Shown one piece after another: positions 9,200 through 18,068 of a stretch of DNA of 64,000 nt. The first letter of the stretch is position 1. Each line of letters opens with the position of its first letter. Made by a program: the position numbers and the translations under genes. Below the pieces are notes generated by a model. That model was given only the letters and a program-made list of their open reading frames with translations. It was not told where the DNA came from and did no database searches. Source of the stretch: CAIKBL01 sp964555355 (GTDB lineage Bacteria; Pseudomonadota; Gammaproteobacteria; Ga0077536). Where the stretch lies: NCBI GenBank assembly GCA_964555355.1, contig CAZKRY010000017.1, positions 1 to 64,000 on the forward strand. Reading direction: 5' to 3'.

Positions 9200-10916
9200 C
9201 GGCTCGCGCGGGTTTGTTACGCTTTTATTCCTGTTGGTATTGCTAAGCGTGGGTTCCTACTATCTGCTGCGCTCGTTGAACGATGCGACACGTACTCGCA
9301 ATCGAGATCATGACACTGCGCAAGCGCTCGCCACCGCGCGTGATGCGTTGCTGGGGTATGCCGCGAGCTATCCGGATCGTGCGGGTGTTGGAGACGCCGA
9401 TGCCGGACCAGGAAGGCTGCCATGCGCGGATCGGCAATTGGGGCCGGGACACGTGATCGGTGCGGCGGATTATCCATGTGTCAATAGCGATATTGGCCGC
9501 TTCCCATGGCACACACTCGATGTGGCGGAGCAACTGGATGCGAACGGCGCGCCGCTCTGGTATGCGCCGGCCAGCAATTTTCGAGTCGCGCCGAGTGCTA
9601 CGCAGTGGATCAACTCGGAAACCCCCGGCGGGTTTGCCTTGGATGATTGCGCGGGTGCGCACGATATCGTCGCGCTCTTGTTGGCGCCGGGTCCATCGCT
9701 CGCCTCGCAAGCGGCGCGAACGAGCCAGAGTTACACCGCCGCTCATTTCTTGGAGGGTGAAAATCTATCCACAAACGATTGCTTCAGTTCGGCGCTTACC
9801 GCGACCCAAAACGATCGTGTCCTCCCTATAACTCAGCGCCAATTGATGCAGGCGGCGGCGCGGCGCGTGGCGGCCGACATTCGCAACGCACTGCAACGTT
9901 ACTACGCATTTCACGATGGACAAGCGCATCTACCGTGGCTTGCTCCCTTTTTGCCGCCCCTGGCGAGCAACAATCGATATCAAGGCGAAGTTGGTCGAAC
10001 GCGTGGCTTACTGCCGCTGCGTAGGATTAATCAAAAATTCGACGCGGCATTCACCGCGGATTGGTCCATCCCGACTGGCGGAACAGTGACGCTCGCGGCT
10101 TCCGGGACACCCAACGAAAACTGTTTGCGCAATTCAGCCGATCCAAGCTGTACCGATGCGAGCGCGTGGCCACCGGGCGTCTGTGAGGCACGCGCGGATT
10201 CTGAGCTACGCTGCGAAACCGTCCGCCGTATGACATTGAGCGGTGAACTCATTCAACGCACATACACCTTTGTACTTAAAAAGTGGGCGTATGAGTTGGC
10301 GCCGGCGACCACGACCACCCGCCGGCTGCAACATTTTTCACGCGCTGGTACGTTGATCGCCGCGGACTCGTTGGAAATTACCCTAAAAGACGAGCAGCTC
10401 GACAGCTCCTTTGTGGTGATTGCGGACATGGGCTCTAGCACACTGATACTCCCTACCGGCGCCGCTATCGACTCGTTCAGCCTACTTGACGTTCCATTCG
10501 ATCTGGAAGTCGATAGCGACGGCGTAATTGATCCTACTGATGGCACACTTAGCGCTCCTTTGACTCGACGCTCTCCCGGTGAGTTGCCGCAGTGGTTTAC
10601 CGCCAATCGTTGGCACACTTTGTTTTTCATTGCTTATGCAGATGCGTTCGCACCTGGCAATACGGATACCACCTGTGCGCCTCCCGGGTGTCTTACGCTA
10701 ACTCGGGTCAGCGGAGCCGGCACCGTGAGCGTCGACGACAAGATAAAGGCCATCGTGATTGGGGCCGGCGCGCCGCTCGCCACACAGACCCGCACCGTCA
10801 CGAGTGTGCTCAGCGATTACTACGAAGTTGATAACGCCAGTGACGACTCTCGCTTCGAGCAGCGCGCGACCTCCGACGCATTCAATGATCGCATCGATGT
10901 CATACCGCTCGACTAG
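9180..10916 (+). CDS. Large prepilin-like protein lacking Glu5 (minor pilin or pseudopilin)
   Basis: 578 residues from ATG 9180, which overlaps the upstream gene by 20 bases. The N-terminus NNGSRG/FVTLLFLLVLL fits a prepilin peptidase site (Gly before Phe) followed by a hydrophobic helix. Position +5 of the mature protein is Leu instead of Glu, as in GspK/PilX-type pilins that sit at the fibre tip. The ectodomain is very large for a pilin and carries several Cys residues. It shares the block GRLPC-D and a following PW-L pattern with the next gene, so the two look like paralogues. The function is inferred to be a pilus tip or priming component; the ectodomain is otherwise unrecognised. Confidence 0.6.
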   Translation: MTAARNNGSRGFVTLLFLLVLLSVGSYYLLRSLNDATRTRNRDHDTAQALATARDALLGYAASYPDRAGVGDADAGPGRLPCADRQLGPGHVIGAADYPCVNSDIGRFPWHTLDVAEQLDANGAPLWYAPASNFRVAPSATQWINSETPGGFALDDCAGAHDIVALLLAPGPSLASQAARTSQSYTAAHFLEGENLSTNDCFSSALTATQNDRVLPITQRQLMQAAARRVAADIRNALQRYYAFHDGQAHLPWLAPFLPPLASNNRYQGEVGRTRGLLPLRRINQKFDAAFTADWSIPTGGTVTLAASGTPNENCLRNSADPSCTDASAWPPGVCEARADSELRCETVRRMTLSGELIQRTYTFVLKKWAYELAPATTTTRRLQHFSRAGTLIAADSLEITLKDEQLDSSFVVIADMGSSTLILPTGAAIDSFSLLDVPFDLEVDSDGVIDPTDGTLSAPLTRRSPGELPQWFTANRWHTLFFIAYADAFAPGNTDTTCAPPGCLTLTRVSGAGTVSVDDKIKAIVIGAGAPLATQTRTVTSVLSDYYEVDNASDDSRFEQRATSDAFNDRIDVIPLD

Positions 10917-11700
10917 AACATCCGCGCAAGGCTTCACGCTACTTGAATTGGCGGTGGTGTTGTTTGTATTGGGTCTGTTGATTGCCGGACTTTTCGGCCC
11001 ACTCGAAACGCAACTCGAAGCACGTGATCGGCGCGCAACCGAAACATCGCTCAATCAAGCGTTGGAAGCGTTGTACGGCTTTGCGGTGACGCATGGTCGT
11101 TTACCTTGCCCGGATACGGATGGCGATGGCATTGCGAACCCGGTTTACGTCGAGGGCAATGTCGCCACCGCCAATTGCACCGTGCTCGCCGGTTTTCTAC
11201 CGTGGAGTGAGCTCAGCGTGCCGCCGGGCGATGCGTGGGGTAATCGGTTTTTGTACGCGGTGTCGAATCCGGCGTTTACCCTGCCGGATACCAACGGTTT
11301 GTGCGATGAAAGCGGCAATGCGCATTTCGACTTGTGTACGGAAGGCAGTCTCACTGTCCAGAGTCGCGGCGACAATCCAGCAACCGGCGGGCTTGAGGGA
11401 AAATATTTGCTCGGTAGCTTTGCCACGCGTTTGCCGGCCGTGGTTTTATCCCATGGCCGCAACGGCTGGGGGGCTACCGGCGTTGATGGCACGGTGCGAA
11501 CCGATGCACCCGGCGGCACCGACGAAGCGGAAAATGACGACGCCAATGGTGTGTTTGTTACCCGCAACTACTCTCGCGGCGCATCCGGCTGCGACGAAAA
11601 CGCCGAAGGCCAACCGGCCTGCGAATTCGACGATATCGTCGGATGGATTGCACCCACCATCCTCAATGCGCGCATGACTGCGGCCGGACGGTTGCCCTAG
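10897..11700 (+). CDS. Type IV prepilin-like protein with large ectodomain
   Basis: 267 residues from ATG 10897; an ATG at 10885 in the same frame is possible. A canonical class III signal is present: SAQG/FTLLELAVVLFVLGLL, with Phe at +1 and Glu at +5. The ectodomain contains GRLPCPDTDGDGIANP and FLPWSELSVPPGDAWGNRFLYAV, a conserved pattern in minor pilins encoded at the end of MSHA-like loci. Paired Cys residues suggest disulfides. The Asp-rich DTDGDG stretch could bind calcium. It is the last pilus gene before trpE. Confidence 0.65.
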   Translation: MSYRSTRTSAQGFTLLELAVVLFVLGLLIAGLFGPLETQLEARDRRATETSLNQALEALYGFAVTHGRLPCPDTDGDGIANPVYVEGNVATANCTVLAGFLPWSELSVPPGDAWGNRFLYAVSNPAFTLPDTNGLCDESGNAHFDLCTEGSLTVQSRGDNPATGGLEGKYLLGSFATRLPAVVLSHGRNGWGATGVDGTVRTDAPGGTDEAENDDANGVFVTRNYSRGASGCDENAEGQPACEFDDIVGWIAPTILNARMTAAGRLP

Positions 11701-11762
11701 GGTGTGGCGCTCGATTACGCTGCCCGGCCCGCTGTTGCGCCTCGATTATTAGATCCAAGCTT

Positions 11763-13241
11763 ATGACTCCCCAAGAATTCGCATCAATTGCCGAGCAAGG
11801 GTTCACCCGCGTACCGATCGTGCGCCGCGTGCTGGCCGATCTCGATACGCCATTGAGTGTCTATTTGAAGCTCGCCGCCGGACCCTACAGCTATTTGTTG
11901 GAGTCGGTCGAAGGGGGAGAAAAGTGGGGTCGATACTCGATTATCGGTTTGCCCGCTCGGACCGTGCTGTGCGCGAATGGCGCGCAGTTGGAAGTGCGCG
12001 AGGCCGGTAAAGTCGTCGAGCAGTATACCGATCGCGATCCGTTTGAATTCGTACGCGAGTTTTTAGCCCGCACACGCACCCCCAATTTACCCATCACCCG
12101 CTTCAGTGGCGGGTTGGTCGGTTATTTTGCCTACGACACCGTGCGCTATGTGGAACCGAAGCTCCGCGCGCATACGCCGCCGGACAAACTTGGTACGCCG
12201 GATATCTTGTTGATGGTGGCCGATGAGTATGTGGTGTTCGACAACCTCCGTGGTGACATGCAGATCGTCTGCGAGGTCGACCCCCGCGATGCGCACGCGC
12301 TTGCGTTTGCCGAACGCCGCTTGAACGAAATCGCCCATCGCCTGCGCCAACCGTTGCCGCTACCTTTTCACGTACCGCGCGATACCGTGGTGGAAGCGGA
12401 TTTCGTTTCCGAATTCGGCCAAGCGGATTTCGAACGCGGGATCGAGCGTATCAAACATTACATTATCGACGGCGATGCCTTTCAGGTTGTCCCGTCGCAA
12501 CGGATGTCCGTGCCGCTCGAAGCCGCGCCGATCAACGTTTACCGCGCGTTGCGGCATTTAAATCCATCGCCCTATCTCTACTTTATCGACCTTGGCGGTT
12601 TTCAAATCGTGGGTTCTTCGCCCGAGATCTTGGTGCGGCTCGATAAAGGCGTGGTCACCACCCGGCCGCTCGCCGGCACGCGTCGGCGAGGCGCGACGGC
12701 GGAGGAAGATCGCGCGCTCGAAGCCGAACTGCTCGCCGACCCCAAAGAAATCGCCGAGCACGTTATGTTGATCGACCTCGGGCGGAATGACATCGGCAGA
12801 GTGGCCAAACCCGGCACCGTGCGTGTCACCGAGCAAATGATCATCGAGCGTTATTCGCATGTCATGCATATCTCGTCCAACATCGAGGGCGAACTCGCCG
12901 ATGGCCATGACGCAATTGACGTGTTGCGCGCGACGATACCCGTAGGCACCTTGTCCGGCGCCCCGAAAATTCGCGCGATGGAAATTATCGATGAACTCGA
13001 ACCCGTCAAACGCGGCGTCTACGGCGGCGCGGTGGGTTACATCTCGTGGAACGGCAATATGGATACGGCGATTGCGATCCGCACAGCGGTCATTAAAGAC
13101 GGCCGACTCTACATCCAAGCCGGATGCGGCGTCGTGGCCGATTCCGTGCCGCGCGCGGAGTGGGAAGAAACCATCAGCAAAGGCCGCGCGATGTTTCGCG
13201 CGGTGGCGATGGCGGAACGAGGCTTAGAGGTGAGTTTGTAA
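11763..13241 (+). CDS. trpE: Anthranilate synthase component I
   Basis: Converts chorismate to anthranilate with ammonia from TrpG, the first step of tryptophan synthesis. 492 residues from ATG 11763. The regulatory motif LLES (tryptophan feedback site) is in the N-terminal domain. The chorismate-binding domain has TRPLAGTRRRG, DPKEIAEHVMLIDLGRNDIGRV, PVGTLSGAPKIRAMEIIDELEP and GGAVGYISWNGNMDTAIAIRT. No trpG, trpD or trpC follows; the next genes are on the other strand, so trpE stands alone here. p-Aminobenzoate synthase PabB is excluded by the LLES motif and length. Confidence 0.95.
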   Translation: MTPQEFASIAEQGFTRVPIVRRVLADLDTPLSVYLKLAAGPYSYLLESVEGGEKWGRYSIIGLPARTVLCANGAQLEVREAGKVVEQYTDRDPFEFVREFLARTRTPNLPITRFSGGLVGYFAYDTVRYVEPKLRAHTPPDKLGTPDILLMVADEYVVFDNLRGDMQIVCEVDPRDAHALAFAERRLNEIAHRLRQPLPLPFHVPRDTVVEADFVSEFGQADFERGIERIKHYIIDGDAFQVVPSQRMSVPLEAAPINVYRALRHLNPSPYLYFIDLGGFQIVGSSPEILVRLDKGVVTTRPLAGTRRRGATAEEDRALEAELLADPKEIAEHVMLIDLGRNDIGRVAKPGTVRVTEQMIIERYSHVMHISSNIEGELADGHDAIDVLRATIPVGTLSGAPKIRAMEIIDELEPVKRGVYGGAVGYISWNGNMDTAIAIRTAVIKDGRLYIQAGCGVVADSVPRAEWEETISKGRAMFRAVAMAERGLEVSL

Positions 13242-13244
13242 AAT

Positions 13245-13322
13245 CTTCTCCCGTAAAGCGGGAGAAGCTGAGATATTCGCCTTCCCCACCGGGAGAGGCC
13301 GGCGCGTAGCGCCGGGTGAGGG
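13245..13322 (+). repeat. Intergenic stem-loop pair after trpE
   Basis: A perfect 9-bp stem with a 5-base loop lies at 13245-13267 (CTTCTCCCG / CGGGAGAAG). A second hairpin, CCGGCGC-GTA-GCGCCGG, lies at 13299-13315, flanked by CACCGGGAGAGG and GGTGAGGG. No T-run follows either stem. It may act as a terminator between convergent genes, but the CTCTCCC/GGGAGAG and GGTGAGGG pieces also resemble short dispersed intergenic repeats of proteobacteria. Confidence 0.5.
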
Positions 13323-13352
13323 ACAGCGTTTCTATTAGCGTTGTATAAAGAT

Positions 13353-13571
13353 CTAGTCGATCACCACCGCCACCATCCCCGCATCCAAGCCTTCTTCACC
13401 TTCTTTGACATTAACCGCCGTGACCGTGCCTGCCGCCGGTGCTTCGTGCGGGACTTCCATTTTCATGACTTCCATGATGAAAAGCGTGTCGCCGGCTTGC
13501 ACTTTGTCGCCGGGTTTAACCAACACCTTCCACATATTGCCGGCGGTTTGCAGTTCTACTTCGTGCGCCAT
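13353..13571 (-). CDS. Stand-alone biotin carboxyl carrier protein (72 aa)
   Basis: A minimal biotinyl domain with the attachment motif EVMKMEVP, where the Lys carries biotin, and the usual Gly-rich flanks (VKPGDKVQAGDTL before, APAAGTV after). It shuttles carboxybiotin between a biotin carboxylase and a carboxyltransferase. Normal AccB has an extra N-terminal linker region, which is missing here. It is the last gene of a four-gene minus-strand operon with KipA, KipI and a biotin carboxylase, so these are its likely partners. Confidence 0.85.
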   Translation of the reverse strand: MAHEVELQTAGNMWKVLVKPGDKVQAGDTLFIMEVMKMEVPHEAPAAGTVTAVNVKEGEEGLDAGMVAVVID

Positions 13572-13583
13572 GGTGAGTTCTCC

Positions 13584-14552
13584 TTATTCGATACTGGTTG
13601 CGGTGCAGAGTGCGGTCATTGCGCGCGCGCGTTGTTGGGCTTCGGTGACGCTGATGACTTCAAAACGATAAGACTCGCTTGGTTTGGATTGGCCGAGTTT
13701 CCAAAACGCGCATTGCGGCACGGTGTATGGATTGATGAAGCCGCCGCCGCTCGGGCCGTCGTTCACTAAAATGATCGGGGTTTGCCCGGCCAAGTTAATC
13801 GCACCGACTGGATACCCGTGATCGACGATATTGGCGGGATCGGAGCCATGCTCGGGCGGTTTGTTGTACGCGCGTTCGTTGAACGTCCATTCCGGGCCTT
13901 CTAATCGAAAACCGCCGCGATCGGACTTGGCGGAAAGTTTCCAATCGGTGGCGAGGAAACGCGCATGCCCCGCGGCGTCGATCCAATCGTCGTTTGGTCC
14001 TAACACCACTTCGACCTGCCAGCGTTTATCGGTGACGATCGGCGGGCGCGCTTGCGCCTTCACTTTGCGCCCAGCTTGACCTTTACCGGTGCCGACTGGA
14101 ATGACTTGGCCGGCTTTGATCGCATGTCCTTCCATGCCGCCGAGCCCACCTTTGTGAAACGTGGCGCGTGAGCCGAAGAACTCTTCGTTTTGAATGCCGC
14201 CCGCGATCGCGAGATATCCCCGCGCGCCGAGCTTGGCGGATGCCATGACCAAGGTCTGTCCGGCCTTGACTGCAATCGATTCCCACAACGAAAGCGGCTT
14301 ACCGTCGAGCTTCGACTGCATATCCGCGCCCGTTAACGCGATCACGGTATCGCGCTGAAACTTGAGTGTGGGTCCGATAAATTGGCATTCGAGCGCGGCA
14401 TCGCCCGGCGCATTGCCGACCAAACAATTGCCCAGTCGAAACGACCACGAGTCCATTGGTCCGGACCACGGAAACCCCACGCTCAAATAGCCCAAGCGGC
14501 CGGGATAGTCCTGAATGCTGGTCTCGAGTCCTGGTTTGATAACTTCCAACAT
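13584..14552 (-). CDS. KipA/PxpC-family carboxyltransferase subunit (AHS2 domain)
   Basis: 322 residues from ATG 14552, preceded by GGAGA. The start MLEVIKPGLETSIQDYPGRLGYLSVGFPWSGPMDSWSFRLGN is diagnostic of the allophanate-hydrolase-subunit-2 (AHS2) domain found in KipA, PxpC and the carboxyltransferase half of urea carboxylase. The block PVGAINLAGQTPIILVNDGPSGGGF near the C-terminus is also typical. It lies 9 bases downstream of the KipI stop. Because a biotin carboxylase and a biotin carrier are in the same operon, I favour a biotin-dependent carboxyltransferase role over 5-oxoprolinase; no pxpA is present. Confidence 0.85.
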   Translation of the reverse strand: MLEVIKPGLETSIQDYPGRLGYLSVGFPWSGPMDSWSFRLGNCLVGNAPGDAALECQFIGPTLKFQRDTVIALTGADMQSKLDGKPLSLWESIAVKAGQTLVMASAKLGARGYLAIAGGIQNEEFFGSRATFHKGGLGGMEGHAIKAGQVIPVGTGKGQAGRKVKAQARPPIVTDKRWQVEVVLGPNDDWIDAAGHARFLATDWKLSAKSDRGGFRLEGPEWTFNERAYNKPPEHGSDPANIVDHGYPVGAINLAGQTPIILVNDGPSGGGFINPYTVPQCAFWKLGQSKPSESYRFEVISVTEAQQRARAMTALCTATSIE

Positions 14553-14562
14553 TCGATATCTC

Positions 14563-15435
14563 CTAAAACCGTGCGTTCTTATCGAGCGACGCGACCCACG
14601 CCCGATAACTCTGTAACGAGATCTTTTGATAGCCAACCACATTCATCTCGAAGGTGCCTTCTTGGCATTGACGCTCGATGGCATCGAACTCCTCGCGCGA
14701 GCAGTGGATAAACTTCATGCGGTCAGTCGGGCGCAATAGATAAGGCGCTTCCTTAAACGGCTTTAAGCGTTGTTGCATATCCCAAATCGGCACCGGTGTG
14801 CGCGCAAAGATTTGATAACCGCCAGGGCCGTCCACCGGATAGATCGCGGTGGCGCCGCCGCCCATGCCAATGGTGCCTTGATAAGTAAACGTGCGTGGTG
14901 GGTTGTACTTCGGGGCAAATAGCCGGCAGCGCGGATCGAGCGGCATCATGAACGGCGTGCCTGGCCAAAACCCTAGCGCCGCCACCCAGTATTCGGTGCC
15001 GGAGTGCACGCGCACGAATTGGTGTTCGTCCGCAAGATTGTTGAGTTCCGCGATGTAGGACGGATCGCGCTTTTTGTTGGGATTGATCTTCTCGATGTAT
15101 TGGTCGATGGCTTCGCTGCTCCACGGATCGAGATACATCGCCGGCATGTAAATGAGGCGACTATTCAACTCAACGTCATCGAGTCTTTCGATGGTTTTAA
15201 TCAGCGCCGTCATCTCGCGCTTGAGATCGTCATAGCTGATCAGATCCGGATCGTAGTTCAGCAAGATGGACGCGAAAAACGGCGCGGTTTCGACCATCCC
15301 CTTGATTGGGTTATCTTTGATGAGCTTAGCAAGCCCCTGAGCGCGGAAATTGAGTTCGAGATTAAGTTCGTCACCGAACTCGATCACCATAAAGCGATCG
15401 CCGCCCGGCAAGAAGCGTGGCTCATCATAGAACAT
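14563..15435 (-). CDS. KipI/PxpB-family carboxyltransferase subunit (AHS1 domain)
   Basis: 290 residues, longer than usual stand-alone KipI/PxpB (about 220-240). Family blocks are FLPGGDRFMVIEFGDELNLELN, the catalytic-fold segment SGTEYWVAALGFWPGTPFMMPLD, and GIGMGGGATAIYPVDGPGGYQIFART-like text near residues 190-220. AHS1 and AHS2 domains together form the carboxyltransferase active site of urea carboxylase. The next gene, kipA, follows directly, and the upstream biotin carboxylase gene ends about 31 bases before this start. Confidence 0.82.
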   Translation of the reverse strand: MFYDEPRFLPGGDRFMVIEFGDELNLELNFRAQGLAKLIKDNPIKGMVETAPFFASILLNYDPDLISYDDLKREMTALIKTIERLDDVELNSRLIYMPAMYLDPWSSEAIDQYIEKINPNKKRDPSYIAELNNLADEHQFVRVHSGTEYWVAALGFWPGTPFMMPLDPRCRLFAPKYNPPRTFTYQGTIGMGGGATAIYPVDGPGGYQIFARTPVPIWDMQQRLKPFKEAPYLLRPTDRMKFIHCSREEFDAIERQCQEGTFEMNVVGYQKISLQSYRAWVASLDKNARF

Positions 15436-15466
15436 CGGATCTCCGTGACTGCGGCAATTACCCGCG

Positions 15467-16837
15467 CTAACCGATTAAGTCTTGTTTGTAGGTATCGATA
15501 AATCCGGTAAACACATCACCCGCCGCAAATGCGGCGTGGTCGGCGATGCGCCGTAAGAAGTTAATGTTACTCGATATTCCTTCGATGCGAGCCTCACCGA
15601 GCGCTGCTCGCAATGTCTTAAGCGCGTCGCTTCGCGTCTCGCCCCAGCAAATGAGCTTCGCAATCATCGGATCGTAATAGGCGGTGATCGCATCCCCCTG
15701 CCGTACGCCGGTATCGATACGTATGTGCGCCGACGGTACCGGCAATTCAAGCACATTGAGTTTGCCGGGACTCGGCAAAAACATCTTGTCCGGATTTTCC
15801 GCATAAAGGCGGCACTCAATTGCATGACCGCGCGCCTTGATGGTGTCTTGCGTAAGCGCATCTAGAGACTCGCCAAGCGCCAGTTTTAATTGCAGTGCGA
15901 CCAAGTCGTGGCCGGCGATCATCTCGGTCACCGGATGCTCGACTTGGATACGTGTATTCATTTCTAAAAAGAAAAACTCGAAGGTCGCGGCATCGACGAT
16001 AAATTCGACCGTGCCGGCGCCGGCATAGCGTTGCGAGGCGGCCAGCGCCACCGCGGCATTGGCCATGCGTTCACGCACGGCGGGCGGTAATCCGGGAGCC
16101 GGCGACTCCTCGATGACTTTTTGAAAGCGTCGCTGAATCGAGCAATCGCGCTCGAATAGATGCACTGCTCGCCCATCGCCAAAGCCAAAGACTTGGATCT
16201 CGATGTGTCGTGCTTTGGGGATATATCGCTCAAGAAACACCGCGCCATCCCCGAACGAGCGCGCGGCCATGGTTTGGGTTGCCTCGGCCACTTTGCGGAG
16301 CTGGCTAGGGTCTTCGACCAGACGCATGCCGATTCCGCCACCGCCTGCGGCGGCTTTAACCAGCAACGGATAGCCGACCTGTGCGCCCGCTGCCTCAATG
16401 CCGTCCAGTTGGTTTTCGGTAAAACGTTCGCTGCCGGGAACGATGGGGACGCCGGCCGCGGCGGCCAGCGCGCGAGCGCGTGCTTTGTCGCCCATCGCTT
16501 CGATTTGGGCAGGAGTCGGACCCACAAAGGTGAGACCCACGGCCGCCGCTCGGCGCGCGAAATCGGCATTTTCCGCCAAGAATCCGTAGCCGGGGTGAAT
16601 GGCATCGGCCCCGGTTGCGGCAGCAACAGCGAGGATCGCATCGACCTTCAAGTAGCTTTCGGCTGCTTTAGATGCGCCGACATAGTGGGCTTCATCAGCC
16701 GTTTTCTTGTGTAGGGATTCGGCATCGGCATCCGAGTAGATGGCCACCGTTTTGAGGCCAAGTTGAGTGGCGCTGCGCATCACCCGGCAAGCGATTTCGC
16801 CACGATTGGCAATCAACAATTTAGAGAAACGGGCCAC
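15467..16837 (-). CDS. Biotin carboxylase subunit (AccC-like ATP-grasp enzyme)
   Basis: Carboxylates biotin on a carrier protein using ATP and bicarbonate. 456 residues, the standard biotin carboxylase length. It shows the N-terminal biotin carboxylase fold (FSKLLIANRGEIACRVMRSA), the ATP-grasp Gly loop KAAAGGGGIGMR, the metal and catalytic segment FLEMNTRIQVEHPVTEMIAG, and the C-terminal block HAIECRLYAENP. It heads an operon with KipI, KipA and a biotin carrier and has no AccA/AccD neighbours. I infer that it serves a urea-carboxylase-like enzyme rather than acetyl-CoA carboxylase. The housekeeping accC should be elsewhere. Confidence 0.88.
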   Translation of the reverse strand: MARFSKLLIANRGEIACRVMRSATQLGLKTVAIYSDADAESLHKKTADEAHYVGASKAAESYLKVDAILAVAAATGADAIHPGYGFLAENADFARRAAAVGLTFVGPTPAQIEAMGDKARARALAAAAGVPIVPGSERFTENQLDGIEAAGAQVGYPLLVKAAAGGGGIGMRLVEDPSQLRKVAEATQTMAARSFGDGAVFLERYIPKARHIEIQVFGFGDGRAVHLFERDCSIQRRFQKVIEESPAPGLPPAVRERMANAAVALAASQRYAGAGTVEFIVDAATFEFFFLEMNTRIQVEHPVTEMIAGHDLVALQLKLALGESLDALTQDTIKARGHAIECRLYAENPDKMFLPSPGKLNVLELPVPSAHIRIDTGVRQGDAITAYYDPMIAKLICWGETRSDALKTLRAALGEARIEGISSNINFLRRIADHAAFAAGDVFTGFIDTYKQDLIG

Positions 16838-17099
16838 GCAGGTCCCTCACATAGGTTACGGGTCACTAGCTTGGCGGGGTCGTCCGAGCGGCGTCAAGCA
16901 AAATGCGGGTAGCCATCAAATCAAGTCGAAATGGTGCGGGGAAGCTGTAGGTGTGTTGAATTCCCCTTTGAATTTCCGCCGTTTGCTTTATCCGAGGGAA
17001 ATTAAATGGGTGTCTCCCAACGCTACGCCTTTTGGCGGAAGGGCTACGGGTACACGGTTACGGGCGGTCGTGCCTTTTCACGGATTTTGAAGCTCGAAA
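16838..17099. other. Non-coding spacer with repeat-like fragment
   Basis: No convincing gene. It contains GAGGGAAATT at 16994-17003, a stretch that recurs at 18250-18259 on the other side of the GAF-PAS gene. It may be debris of a mobile or repetitive element. Confidence 0.35.
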
Positions 17100-18068
17100 C
17101 TATCCGGAAATTGGGACCGTTTCCGTTCTTTCAAGCGAAACGCGATCCAACACGCTGCGCAAATGATCCCGCTCGGATTTTAGGCTGTTGTACTTAAGCT
17201 CACGCTCCGTGACATCTTCGACTGCTCCAATATAGGAGGTAACCAGTCTAGCGCGATCCAGTACTGGACGTGCCCGTACGGACACGTGACGAACGCCTGT
17301 TTTCAAATTTGCAATCCGGAATTTCATTTCGAAAACAGACTGCGCCCGTGCAGCTTCCCGCCAGTTTTCGAAAACAGCGAGCTTGTCATCAGGGTGGATT
17401 GTCGATGCCCATGCATCGCCGAGGCACTCAAGCGGCGACAAATTGAATATTCGTTCCCAGGCTTCATTTGTATATGTGCATTTTCCTTCTGAGTCCGTCA
17501 CGAAAATTCCGACAGGGGACAGCTCGCTGAAAGTACGAAAGCGCGCTTCGCTCACGCTTAGTTCGTAATTAAGATTCTTCGATTCCATTATTTTGATGGC
17601 GGTATTCGCGAGTGCTTGAAGCACTTCGACTTGATTCGCGGTAAGTTCGCGCGGTTGGCGGTCTATCACGCATAGTGCGCCAAGCACACTATCATCCGAC
17701 GCGAAAAGCGGCATTCCGGCGTAAAACCGTATCCCCGGTGATTCAATGACAAGCGGATTAGCGGCGAATCTCGCGTCAAGCGTCGCATCACGGACTTCTA
17801 GAAGACTCCGAGATTCAATCGTATGCGCACAAAATGACACCTCGCGCTCGGTTTGAGTGACGCCTGGCAAGCCAAAATTGGCCTTGAACCATTGGCGATC
17901 ACGATCGACCAGGCTTATTAATGAAATAGGAACGTCGCAAGTAAAGGCCGCTACCTTTACTAAATCGTCAAAGATTTGTTCATTTCTCGAATCAAGTATT
18001 TTCAGCTTATTCAAATATTCCAGTCGCTTTTCTTCGTCTAGCGAAACCGGCTTAGGATGTTCGATCAT
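17100..18068 (-). CDS. GAF-PAS sensor protein, probably truncated, without output domain
   Basis: 322 residues. A GAF domain (about 18-155; ISLVDRDRQWFKANFGL, SFCAHTI, FYAGMPLFASDDSVLGALCVID) is followed by a PAS domain with a PAC extension (about 172-295; FSELSPVGIFVTDSEGKCTYTNEAWERIF). A short coiled tail then ends abruptly. Proteins of this type normally continue into a GGDEF, EAL or kinase domain. The last codons (TVPISG, stop) are encoded by the 12-mer found again at 18253, which suggests truncation by recombination at a repeat. AT content and codon use look higher in AT than in the neighbours. The ligand is unknown. Confidence 0.65.
   Translation of the reverse strand: MIEHPKPVSLDEEKRLEYLNKLKILDSRNEQIFDDLVKVAAFTCDVPISLISLVDRDRQWFKANFGLPGVTQTEREVSFCAHTIESRSLLEVRDATLDARFAANPLVIESPGIRFYAGMPLFASDDSVLGALCVIDRQPRELTANQVEVLQALANTAIKIMESKNLNYELSVSEARFRTFSELSPVGIFVTDSEGKCTYTNEAWERIFNLSPLECLGDAWASTIHPDDKLAVFENWREAARAQSVFEMKFRIANLKTGVRHVSVRARPVLDRARLVTSYIGAVEDVTERELKYNSLKSERDHLRSVLDRVSLERTETVPISG
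17106..17117 (+). repeat. 12-bp direct repeat, left copy (GGAAATTGGGAC)
   Basis: Identical to 18253-18264. The two copies flank the GAF-PAS gene about 1.15 kb apart, and this copy forms the 3' end of that gene. Confidence 0.6.

Noticed and set aside
12558..13118. Long open frames antisense to trpE and other genes
   Set aside because: High-GC coding sequence commonly leaves long antisense frames; they lack start signals and protein-like patterns, and the plus-strand product is certain.
13584..15435. KipI/KipA as a 5-oxoprolinase (PxpBC)
   Set aside because: No pxpA is present, and the operon instead holds a biotin carboxylase and a biotin carrier.
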